From: Yes71-27 sp040758635
Lineage (GTDB): Bacteria > Bacillota > Desulfotomaculia > Desulfotomaculales > Ammonificaceae
DNA: 64,000 nt
Assembly: GCA_040758635.1 (NCBI GenBank)
Contig: JBFLVI010000008.1
Coordinates: forward strand, 1 to 64,000
Direction of reading: 5' to 3'
Within the stretch, counting starts at the first letter, position 1. Each line of letters begins with the position of its first letter. Positions 57,331-64,000 of the stretch are shown here, one piece after another. The notes under the pieces were generated by a model. The model was given only the letters and a program-made list of their open reading frames with translations, searched no databases and was not told where the DNA came from. The position numbers were made by a program, and so were the translations under genes.

Positions 57331-57609
57331 CTAACAGAGACTCGAAAAATTTAAGGAGGGGATGAGGTGACCACACGGACATAAACCGGGCTTGGGGACG
57401 GAGTTCGCTTCTGCTGCCCTCCGTTGTTCCGCCGCCAGTTCTTCCCCCAGGCTTGCCGGTTCCAGTACCTCTACCCTGCTACCATAGTAGAGCAGCCAAT
57501 CTATAAAATCCGGAGTGACAGCGAGGTGCAGGCGGGAGAGGATGCTGTCGTCGGGTTGTTTTTCTACCTGCTGGCTGGGGTGCCGGTTTTCTTCACAGAT
57601 TATAGAATG
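57331..57609 (-). pseudogene. C-terminal remnant of a WYL-domain regulator
   Basis: An open frame bounded by stops (TAG at 57612-57610, TAG at 57333-57331) with no ATG, GTG or TTG near its beginning. It translates to a 92-residue stretch with HLAVTPDFIDWLLYYGSRVEVLEPASLGEELAAEQRRAAEA (cited in pieces: VTPDFIDWLLYYG, VEVLEPASLGEELA), which closely resembles the C-terminal end of HTH-WYL transcription regulators (the ...VEVLEP..L..EL... tail). The HTH and most of the WYL domain are missing, so I read it as a decayed gene. It lies just downstream of the minus-strand XRE gene. Confidence 0.55.
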
Positions 57610-57643
57610 CTACCCTCCTCAAACGCTGTCGAAATCCCCTCCG

Positions 57644-58093
57644 CTAAGAAGGGGGGGTTTTCTTGGCGGCCCGGGCCCTCTTGCGGCGCTCTCTTTCTTT
57701 CTCTATGACACGCAATGCCCACTCCCAGTGCTCCGCCAGGGATTCCTTCTCTTCTTGTGTCAGCTCCGGGATACGCTTAAGAAGATCAGCGAAACGAGGA
57801 TCAGTCATGGACTGGAAGAGCCTGTCTTCCTGAAGAAGTATCCTTTGCTCCTCGTGCCGGTAGGGGCTCTTTTCTCCAGATTCCGCGCGATTATTTGTCC
57901 GGCCGAGGAGGTAGTCCACCGAGACGCTGAAGAAGTCCGCCAGCCGCTTCAGCGTTGCCGGATCGGGCGTCCGCCTGTTCCGCTCGTACATCGCAATGGT
58001 GCTCTGTCCCATATTCAAGAGTTTCGCCAACTCCGCCTGCGAAAGCCCTTTCTCCCTGCGGAGCGCTGCCAGCCTCTCTCCAAGTGGCTGCAT
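57644..58093 (-). CDS. XRE-family transcription regulator with C-terminal tail
   Basis: 149 residues. N-terminal HTH_3: LGERLAALRREKGLSQAELAKLLNMGQSTIAMYERNRRTPDPATLKRLADFFSVSVDYLLG (in part SQAELAKLLNMGQSTIAMYE), then a charged tail of about 80 residues (LLKRIPELTQEEKESLAEHWEWALRVIEKERERRKR) that may bind a partner or effector. It resembles Cro/CI-like repressors of integrated elements. It is divergent from a second XRE gene, with shared operator-like sites between. Confidence 0.88.
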   Translation of the reverse strand: MQPLGERLAALRREKGLSQAELAKLLNMGQSTIAMYERNRRTPDPATLKRLADFFSVSVDYLLGRTNNRAESGEKSPYRHEEQRILLQEDRLFQSMTDPRFADLLKRIPELTQEEKESLAEHWEWALRVIEKERERRKRARAAKKTPPS

Positions 58094-58143
58094 CTAATAC
58101 ACCTCTTGGCGAATGTAACACGATTTGTGATATTAGCCAACAG

Positions 58144-58240
58144 TTTATCGCAAAAAGCAATTTTTTATGCAAAAAGGTGTTGACTTATCACGTACTGCGA
58201 TTATACTTTTTTATTAAGTGCTGTTACGGTTTATCGCATG
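58144..58240. promoter_or_regulatory. Shared control region of the divergent XRE pair
   Basis: A plus-strand promoter TTGACT (58180-58185), 16-bp spacer, TATACT (58202-58207). Three copies of a TATCGCA-like half-site flank or overlap it: TTTATCGCA at 58144-58152, TGCGATTATA at 58196-58205 (inverted, over the -10), and TTTATCGCA at 58229-58237. Their repetition suggests binding sites for one or both regulators. Confidence 0.6.
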
Positions 58241-58295
58241 CCATTTAGTCCTTTTTGGTCCGTAAATGCTGGCGCACGCAAAGAAGGTGGTTTCC

Positions 58296-58571
58296 GTGCG
58301 CAACCAGAGGATGTACGCCCTTCGGCTGGAGCGGGGCCTCACCCAGGAGCAGGTTGCCGAAGCAGTGGGCATCACGCAGAGCGCTTACGCGATGATCGAG
58401 GGCGGCCACCGCTACCCGCGGAAACAGATCGCGAAAAGGCTGGCGGACTTCTTCGGGGTGACCGTAGACGAGCTTTTTTTTGCCGAGGATAATCACGCAT
58501 CGCAATGGAAAACGGGAGCAAGTACGCCGCGTGATTGCCGGACGGCACATGCTGGCCACCGCACCAGGTAG
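58296..58571 (+). CDS. Small XRE-family regulator
   Basis: About 91 residues. RMYALRLERGLTQEQVAEAVGITQSAYAMIEGGHRYPRKQIAKRLADFFGVTVDELFF (in part TQEQVAEAVGITQSAYAMIE) is a complete HTH_3 domain, followed by a short unstructured tail. The start GTG 58296 has AAGGTGG five bases upstream; ATG-like 58266 is the longer choice. It is likely the Cro-like partner of the divergent XRE gene. The next gene (58711) is a surface protein, not obviously part of the unit. Confidence 0.82.
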   Translation: MRNQRMYALRLERGLTQEQVAEAVGITQSAYAMIEGGHRYPRKQIAKRLADFFGVTVDELFFAEDNHASQWKTGASTPRDCRTAHAGHRTR

Positions 58572-58613
58572 GGGTAGCGGTGGCTCCGGTAGCATTGCGA
58601 AGGAGACTTGTTT

Positions 58614-58624
58614 AAGGAGGTGAT
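58614..58624 (+). other. Perfect Shine-Dalgarno match without a usable ORF
   Basis: AAGGAGGTGAT is complementary to the full 16S rRNA 3-prime tail, but the only start after it is the GTG within it (GTG ATA CCC GGA stop). The FN3 gene has its own SD (AAAGGAGG) at 58698. It may mark a leader peptide, a standby site, or the relic of a lost gene. Confidence 0.4.
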
Positions 58625-58710
58625 ACCCGGATAGAGCAGAGTAGAAGAGATCTACCGGGCGGAATTCAGTTAGTCTACTAATTCCTAAGATTTCGAAAGG
58701 AGGTTAAAAG

Positions 58711-61587
58711 ATGTTTAAACCCCCTTTGGGGAAGGGCAAGAAGACGCTACTGGTTCTTGGTCTTCTTGTGTTACTCCTCGCGCTCGTGCCTGCCCTGCCG
58801 GCGATGGCTGCAGCAGGAGACTCGGAAGCCACGCTCGGCACTCCGCCGGAGGGCGAGGCGGTCGCCGAGGTTACTTCCGTAGCGGGGACGGCCTACGATC
58901 CCGACGGCGTGATGGGCGTGAGCATCGCCATCCAGAACGCCAGCGGGCAGTACCTGCAGCACCTCACCAACGGTGGATGGGCCCCGACGTTTAAGGCTTT
59001 TTCCGCTACTTTGACTGGCCCTGACCCTGACGGTATCTATATCTGGGAAGTTGGACCGATAACCGCTCAGATTTTCACTGATGGAACTTACACCGTAACC
59101 ATCCTCGTCAACGACGGGACGAACATCGATCTTCATTACAAGAGCTTCTCCGTAGATGCAACTGGCCCCGTGCTTTCCAATCCCGTGCCCGAGCCCGATA
59201 GCTTCATCGCCGGGAGCAGCCAGGAACGCTTCGCGATCACGGCCACCGATACGCCGGCAGGTGTTTCCACTGTTCAACTGGTGTATAAGATAGGTGCTGC
59301 CGGTACGGAAGTCACCGTCTCATTAGCACTAACAGGTGGCAACGTGTACGAAGCCACTGCGGATCTCTCCGCCACCAGTGTGGGAGATGTCGTTTACTAT
59401 CGGTTTGAGGCTACCGACACCGTGGGCAACACCAGCACAAGCCCAGAGACGGACTGGTACCTGGTTACGGTGGACAAACAGGCACCCGGTGAAGTTACTG
59501 ATCTCACCGTGACCGTGCCTCCCGAGGGCGGTAAGCTGGTGCTCACCTGGACCGACCCGGAAGATGAAGACTACGCCCTGGCAAATGTCTACTGCAAGGA
59601 TGTTTCTGAAGAGGAGTGGATCCTCGCCGGCAGCGCAGCGAAGGGCGAGCAGACCTTCACCATCACCGGCCTCGACCCGAGCGGTGATACCAAGTACGCC
59701 GTAAAGGTAACCACGGTGGACAACTTCGGCAACGAGTCGGACGGCATTACGGATGACAACAACGGCGAAGGTTATGCGGCCAAGGACGTCAAGCCACCGG
59801 CCGAGGTGAGCGACTTGCAGGTCTCTATCGTTCCGGCCGGTGGGGCCCTCGATCTCGAATGGACCAACCCGGCGGATGACGATTATGCTGGCGCCAACGT
59901 CTACTTCAAGAAGCTGACTGACACCTCCTGGACCCACAGCGGTACGGTCACCGGCGACGTGTACCAGTATCGGATTGAAGACCTGGCTAACGGCGTGCCG
60001 TACGCGGTGAAGGTGACAACGTTCGACCTTTACAACAACGAGTCCGCCGGCGTCGTGGACGACAATAACGGCCAGGGCTACGTCCCGACGGATACCCAGG
60101 CGCCCAGCGAAGTAACCAATGCCCAGGCCACGGCTCCCGCGTCAGGTGGTGTGATCGTCCTGACCTGGACCGACCCGGCAGGCATCGACCTCAACCACGT
60201 TAACGTTTACATACGGGAGAAGGGCAGCGACGCGAGGGGTGACGCCATTTCCGTGCCGAAGGGAATAGGCTCCTACGAGTTTAGCAACCTCGACCGCACC
60301 GGCGAGACTTTGTACGAGTTTAAGATCAGCGTTGTGGATGCTACTTACAACGAGTCCGAGGGCGTGGTGCTTGACAACAACGGCCAGGGTTACGCTGCTA
60401 AAGATACGCTACCGCCGTCCGAACCTACTTCGCTAGTAGTAACCATTCCTGCACAGGGTAACAGCCTGAAGGTGCAGTGGAGTGATCCTTCCGACGCGGA
60501 CCTTGACCACATCAACGTCTACTGCCGGCCTGTCGGCACCACGGGCGACGCCTGGGGCGCACCGCAGCAGGTGGCTAAAGGTGTCGGGTCCTGCCTGATC
60601 ACCGGCCTAGCGAACGGCCACGCCTACGAGGTGAAGCTCACCGCCGTGGATGACATTGGCAACGAATCCACCGGCGTGGTGCTTGACAATAACGGTCAAG
60701 GTTATCTGCCCACGCAGACCCCGGTGGACACCACCCCGCCCGGCGAGGTGGAGAACCTGGTGGTTGCCTACGCTCCTGGCGCGGGCAGTTTCAAGCTCAG
60801 CTTCACCGCGCCGGAAGATGAAGATCTAGATGGCGTGCAGGTCTTCGTCGCCGTCTACGGTACCGAGGACTGGACAGAGGTGGCGTTCGCGGATTGCGGC
60901 CCCGGCGAGGATGTAGCCCTTGTCGTGAACCTTGCGGGCGGCTTCGTCCTTGGCAAGGACAGCGTCCAGTTTAAGGTGGTGGCCGTTGACACATCGGGCA
61001 ACGAGTCCCAGGACGTGGTAGCCCACAACGGTGGCCAGGGCTACCTCGTGGTGGCCTGCTACGAGCTCACGCCCGGGCCTGACGGCTGGCGGACCTTCTC
61101 CGTGCCGGTGCGGCTCGCGGGCAGTCAAGCCCTCCTGGGCGACGTCATTAGCCTTGACGCCGTGGAGATCGCCTGGAAGTTCGAAGCCGCAGGCCAGCGG
61201 TGGGTGCAGGTCACCGAGGAGAACAACACCATCCAGCCCCTTGAGGCCGTCTACGTCAAGCTGAGCGGGCCCGCCTTGGCGGTGATCACGCCGAGCTCTG
61301 TCGCCACCAGTCCGCCGGTGAAGGAACTCGCTGCCGGGTGGAACCTGGTGGGCTTCACGCAGGCGGACTTGGTAAGCGATGCCCTTTACTCCGTGTGCGG
61401 TAAGTGGAACGCGGCGGTGAGCCCGGCGGTCAACCCGGCGGCCTGGGCCGTGACGCCTGCTAGCACTCCAGCCCCGAATGTCTTGCCGCACCAGGGCTAC
61501 TGGGTGTATATGGACGTGCCCGACACCCTCGCCGGCTTCAGCACCACGCCGGTGACAGTCGGCACCTACCCGGGTTGCGGTGACTAA
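58711..61587 (+). CDS. Secreted protein with five fibronectin-III-like repeats
   Basis: 958 residues with a signal peptide (residues 1-33: LLVLGLLVLLLALVPALPAMAAA). Two Ig-like segments follow (about 40-150 and 150-258, the second with FEATDTVGNTSTSPE), then five FN3-like repeats of about 102-114 residues. Each ends in a near-identical tag: DDNNGEGY (347), DDNNGQGY (449), LDNNGQGY (553), LDNNGQGY (657), HNGGQGY (771). The C-terminal 180 residues have GWRTFSVPV, AGWNLVGFT and YWVYMD, a module seen at ends of secreted clostridial proteins. There is no SLH domain or sortase motif, so how it stays on the surface is unclear. SD AAAGGAGG. Probably structural or adhesive. Confidence 0.82.
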   Translation: MFKPPLGKGKKTLLVLGLLVLLLALVPALPAMAAAGDSEATLGTPPEGEAVAEVTSVAGTAYDPDGVMGVSIAIQNASGQYLQHLTNGGWAPTFKAFSATLTGPDPDGIYIWEVGPITAQIFTDGTYTVTILVNDGTNIDLHYKSFSVDATGPVLSNPVPEPDSFIAGSSQERFAITATDTPAGVSTVQLVYKIGAAGTEVTVSLALTGGNVYEATADLSATSVGDVVYYRFEATDTVGNTSTSPETDWYLVTVDKQAPGEVTDLTVTVPPEGGKLVLTWTDPEDEDYALANVYCKDVSEEEWILAGSAAKGEQTFTITGLDPSGDTKYAVKVTTVDNFGNESDGITDDNNGEGYAAKDVKPPAEVSDLQVSIVPAGGALDLEWTNPADDDYAGANVYFKKLTDTSWTHSGTVTGDVYQYRIEDLANGVPYAVKVTTFDLYNNESAGVVDDNNGQGYVPTDTQAPSEVTNAQATAPASGGVIVLTWTDPAGIDLNHVNVYIREKGSDARGDAISVPKGIGSYEFSNLDRTGETLYEFKISVVDATYNESEGVVLDNNGQGYAAKDTLPPSEPTSLVVTIPAQGNSLKVQWSDPSDADLDHINVYCRPVGTTGDAWGAPQQVAKGVGSCLITGLANGHAYEVKLTAVDDIGNESTGVVLDNNGQGYLPTQTPVDTTPPGEVENLVVAYAPGAGSFKLSFTAPEDEDLDGVQVFVAVYGTEDWTEVAFADCGPGEDVALVVNLAGGFVLGKDSVQFKVVAVDTSGNESQDVVAHNGGQGYLVVACYELTPGPDGWRTFSVPVRLAGSQALLGDVISLDAVEIAWKFEAAGQRWVQVTEENNTIQPLEAVYVKLSGPALAVITPSSVATSPPVKELAAGWNLVGFTQADLVSDALYSVCGKWNAAVSPAVNPAAWAVTPASTPAPNVLPHQGYWVYMDVPDTLAGFSTTPVTVGTYPGCGD

Positions 61588-61626
61588 TTGACGAGTAGAC
61601 GAGGCTCAATTTCCGGCTCCGTGCGG

Positions 61627-61650
61627 GGGCCGCGCCGGAGGGCGCGGCCC
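61627..61650 (+). terminator. Very stable hairpin between the two surface-protein genes
   Basis: GGGCCGCGCC-GGAG-GGCGCGGCCC is a perfect 10-bp stem with a 4-nt loop, 40 bp after the FN3 gene stop and 46 bp before the SLH gene. No U-tract follows, so it may only partly terminate. Confidence 0.6.
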
Positions 61651-61695
61651 TTCGCGCAAGGGGCCGGCATAAAAGAACTAAGGAGGGAGGTCCTC

Positions 61696-63447
61696 TTGAA
61701 AAAAGCCTTGCGTTTAAAGTGCGCCGGGCTTGTTGTGGCGTTTTTCCTGGCGCTTTTTCTGCCCGCCCTGGCCTTCGCGCAGGTGCCGGACGTGCCGCCA
61801 GCGGCCTACTGGGGCACGGTGACCATCGGCGACCAGCCCGCGCCGGTGGGCACGGAGGTGGTGGCCAAAATAGACGGCATAGAGCGCGGCCGGATCACGG
61901 TGGAGGAGGCCGGCAAGTACGGCAAGCCGGGGGCCCTGGGCAAGAAGCTGGCCGTTGAGGGAGCGGCCGCCGACGAAGGAAAGACGGTGGTCTTTGAGGT
62001 CGATGGCGTTCGGGCCAACGAAACTGTGGAATTCAAACTCGGTGACGTCAGAGAGGTCGACCTCACGGTAACCGTAAGCGGTGCTCAGCCCCCGCAGGAC
62101 ACCAAGCCTCCGCTTATCGAATTCACAGACCCGGCCAATGGCGCCACCAACGTCTCGGTGAACAAGACGATCGCTGTCACCTTCAGCGAGGATGTGGAGG
62201 CGGGGTCGGCTTACGGTGGTATAGCTGTTATAAACCCGGCCGGTATGGCGGTAGACATGACAAAGGGCATTTCTGGCAAGGTCCTTTCTATCAAGCCTAA
62301 CGCCAACCTTGCCTACAGCACCACCTACGCCGTTTACATCCCCGCCGGTGCGGTGCAGGACATGGCGCGCAACCCGCTGGCGCAGGCCTATACCTTCAGC
62401 TTCAAAACCCAGGCCGCACCGCCTTCTGGTGGTGGCGGCGGTGGTGGAGGCGGCGGCGGCGGTGCTGCGCCGGTGGACAAGGTCGAAAAGCCGGTCCAGC
62501 CGGATACCACCACCGTGGCCGAGATCTCCGGCAAGGTGAAGGTCGAGGTGCCGCCGCAAGCGGTGACCGGCACCAACCCGGTGATCAAGGTCGAGGTAGT
62601 GAGTGACTCGAAGGCCTCCGGCGCGGGGATGCCCCTGCTCGGCAAGGTCGTGGATATCAGTCTTAAAAACGGCACCCTGACAGGTAGGATCATCATCACT
62701 CTCTATTTCGACAAAGGCAAGCTCGGTAAGGACCAGGAGCCGGCGGCCTTTTACTACGACGAGGTCCAAGACAAGTGGGTGCGTCTCGAAGGCGTAGTGG
62801 ACGTGAATAAAGGTACCCTCACGGCAGAGATCTCGCACCTTACGCTCTTCGCTGTATTTGCCGTGGCGAAGCCGCCGGCCAAGCCGACCTTCGTTGATAT
62901 GGCCGGCCACTGGGCAGAAGCAACAGTCTCTGAGCTTGCCTACCGGGGCATCATCTCCGGCTATCCCGACGGGACCTTCCTGCCGGACAAGACCGTGACC
63001 CGTGCCGAGATCGCGGCGCTCCTTGTCCGGGCGCTGAAGCTTGCGCCGGGCAGCGACCAGGACCTGAAGTTTAAGGACAACGCCACCATACCGGCGTGGG
63101 CCAGAAGCGCGGTCGCCGCCGCGGTGCGGGAGGGCCTGGTGAAGGGCTACCCGCAGCGGGACGGCACGGTGACCTTTGAGGCCAAGCGCTCCCTCTCCCG
63201 GACCGAGATGGCTTGTCTGGTGGCGAGGGTCATAGAAGGGAAGCTGGGCGCAATTACCCCGGCGGAACTGACCTTTGCCGACGCAGCTAAAATCCCCGCT
63301 TGGGCGCGGTCAGGCATCGGCACCGCCGTAGCTCAAGGCATTATCTCCGGTTACCCTGACGGCACCTTCCGGGGTGAGAAGCCCGTCACCAGGGCAGAGG
63401 CAGCGACCATGATCCTGCGGCTTTTGGAGGTGCTCGGTGAGAATTAA
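61696..63447 (+). CDS. S-layer-homology (SLH) surface protein
   Basis: 583 residues. Signal peptide (LVVAFFLALFLPALAFAQ, 1-29); a domain around 30-130; a Big_5/SbsA-type Ig domain at about 135-235 (DPANGATNVSVNKTIAVTFSEDV, STTYAVYIPAGAVQDMARNPLA); a 12-Gly hinge near 250; a ZU5/IPT-like part; and three SLH repeats at about 398-447, 458-515 and 527-580 (first: FVDMAGHWAEATVSELAYRG, GYPDGTFLPDKTVTRAE). SLH triplets bind pyruvylated wall polymer, and csaB is in this window. The start TTG 61696 has AGGAGGGAGG upstream; the longer frame lacks a signal peptide. The stem-loop terminator follows. Confidence 0.9.
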   Translation: MKKALRLKCAGLVVAFFLALFLPALAFAQVPDVPPAAYWGTVTIGDQPAPVGTEVVAKIDGIERGRITVEEAGKYGKPGALGKKLAVEGAAADEGKTVVFEVDGVRANETVEFKLGDVREVDLTVTVSGAQPPQDTKPPLIEFTDPANGATNVSVNKTIAVTFSEDVEAGSAYGGIAVINPAGMAVDMTKGISGKVLSIKPNANLAYSTTYAVYIPAGAVQDMARNPLAQAYTFSFKTQAAPPSGGGGGGGGGGGGAAPVDKVEKPVQPDTTTVAEISGKVKVEVPPQAVTGTNPVIKVEVVSDSKASGAGMPLLGKVVDISLKNGTLTGRIIITLYFDKGKLGKDQEPAAFYYDEVQDKWVRLEGVVDVNKGTLTAEISHLTLFAVFAVAKPPAKPTFVDMAGHWAEATVSELAYRGIISGYPDGTFLPDKTVTRAEIAALLVRALKLAPGSDQDLKFKDNATIPAWARSAVAAAVREGLVKGYPQRDGTVTFEAKRSLSRTEMACLVARVIEGKLGAITPAELTFADAAKIPAWARSGIGTAVAQGIISGYPDGTFRGEKPVTRAEAATMILRLLEVLGEN

Positions 63448-63456
63448 CGTGGACAG

Positions 63457-63497
63457 CGGCGCGGGGTTCTGAATCGCCCCGCGCCACTTCCTGCTTT
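63457..63497 (+). terminator. Rho-independent terminator after the SLH gene
   Basis: GGCGCGGGG (63458-63466) pairs with CCCCGCGCC (63477-63485), followed by ACTTCCTGCTTT. Confidence 0.75.
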
Positions 63498-63571
63498 GGT
63501 GAAAAAGGCAGCCACAACCATCGAAGCGCCCTACGGAAAAGGAAGAAAGAAGAGGATGGTAGTAAAAAGAA

Positions 63572-63796
63572 GTGGTGAAAAGAGCAGAATTTTGTGGGCG
63601 GCTCAGGTTAGCTGGGTCCGCCTTCGCTGGCTGGAATAACCCCAAGGACGCGATCTGTGAGTGGTGGTGCCCCTACCAGATCTGCCTCCTGAACCGGGAT
63701 TCTCGTTGCCAGGTGGGCATCGGCAACCGGGGCGAGGGGTTTCCCTGCCCCTTCTACTTCCCGCGAAAAACAGTCAGCATATATACATCTTCTTAA
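63572..63796 (+). CDS. Possible small Cys-rich protein
   Basis: 74 residues from GTG 63572. Cysteines at 8, 29, 33, 38, 46 and 59 (segments ICEWWCPYQICLL and GEGFPCPFYF) and conserved-looking aromatic residues. No signal peptide, no clear SD, and I do not recognise a family. Codon use is not distinctive. It could equally be non-coding sequence. A competing plus-strand frame from 63499 (VKKAATTIEAPYGKG onward) is no better. Confidence 0.3.
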   Translation: MVKRAEFCGRLRLAGSAFAGWNNPKDAICEWWCPYQICLLNRDSRCQVGIGNRGEGFPCPFYFPRKTVSIYTSS

Positions 63797-63876
63797 CCGT
63801 CGCGGTCTCTGTTTACTTCCGGAGTCTCTTGCTTCTGTCCCGACTCTTATCCCTACCCTCCATCTCCAGTTCTGTC

Positions 63877-63928
63877 TACTTGAACTATCTACTTGGTCCG
63901 TATACTTCACCCGTATACTTGAACTATC
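63877..63928. repeat. Four tandem 13-bp repeats
   Basis: TACTTGAACTATC, TACTTGGTCCGTA, TACTTCACCCGTA, TACTTGAACTATC in direct order. Units 1 and 4 are identical; all share TACTT. The rest of 63800-64000 shows no supported gene. Confidence 0.75.
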
Positions 63929-64000
63929 CCTATCCCGAGTTCGACAGTTTATAGGTATATTCATGTTTTTCGGAAACGAGAATCGTATTCATACGGGTTC

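Noticed and set aside
57134..57382. 82-codon minus-strand frame
   Set aside because: No family, low-complexity composition, and it overlaps the end of the WYL-like frame in another phase.
1..64000. CRISPR array
   Set aside because: No set of direct repeats of 23-40 bp with regular spacers; the only tandem array (63877-63928) has 13-bp units with no spacers.

Overview
The window is a stretch of about 64 kb centred on the chromosomal replication origin of a GC-rich (roughly 60% by eye) Gram-positive-type, spore-lineage member of the Firmicutes/Clostridia. Evidence: the order gyrA-gyrB-remB-recF-dnaN-dnaA / rpmH-rnpA-yidD-yidC-jag-mnmE-mnmG-rsmG-soj-spo0J; sporulation-lineage genes (ymxH, yyaC, spo0J); many GTG and TTG starts with strong Shine-Dalgarno (SD) sites; and a csaB/SLH cell surface. 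A thermophilic Moorella/Ammonifex/Desulfotomaculum-like anaerobe is my inference; no gene fixes the genus.

Layout. From 1 to 37.7 kb almost everything is on the minus strand; from 38 kb on almost everything is plus, so transcription runs away from the dnaA-rpmH gap (the likely oriC). (1) 0-3.8 kb: a minus-strand rRNA-type promoter firing out of the left edge, ymxH, a phosphohexomutase, an 830-bp repeat-filled gap, and a DUF421 membrane protein. (2) 4-17 kb: envelope polysaccharide block (galE, galU, tagO/wecA, fabZ, LCP ligase, nucleotide-sugar dehydrogenase, two glycosyltransferases, O-antigen-ligase-like protein, csaB, tagA/wecG). (3) 17-21.2 kb: marR and a drug-efflux operon. (4) 21.2-29.1 kb: a second composite repeat, a heme O synthase-like gene, the pdxS-pdxT-aminotransferase-serA-serS operon, and a Usp protein. 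(5) 29-45.8 kb: the origin region and partition genes, with a parS site inside the end of parB. (6) 45.8-55.8 kb: small conserved genes, the rpsF-ssb-rpsR-rplI-dnaB group, a flavoprotein with a Cys cluster, and purA. (7) 55.8-58.6 kb: tRNA-Glu and tRNA-Gly, then a small accessory island (ImmA-like protein lacking its catalytic Glu, an unlisted 55-codon ORF, a WYL-regulator remnant, a divergent pair of XRE regulators). (8) 58.7-64 kb: a secreted fibronectin-III-like repeat protein, an SLH-domain surface protein and a 13-bp tandem repeat at the right edge.

How it fits together. TagO, TagA/WecG, the UDP-sugar dehydrogenase, the glycosyltransferases, the O-antigen-ligase-like protein, the LCP enzyme and CsaB can together make a pyruvylated secondary cell-wall polymer, which is the known ligand for SLH domains such as those of the protein at 61.7 kb. 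PdxST makes PLP for the adjacent class V aminotransferase, which with SerA supplies serine to SerS.

Most unusual signals: a family of MITE-like repeats with 13-bp inverted ends, nested in a longer composite repeat present at two loci; a separate family of long purine/pyrimidine-arm hairpins with variable arms and a palindromic core, often in gene gaps and overlapping two convergent stop codons; a freestanding mini-LAGLIDADG protein next to parB/parS; and an rsmG reading frame with no standard start codon.
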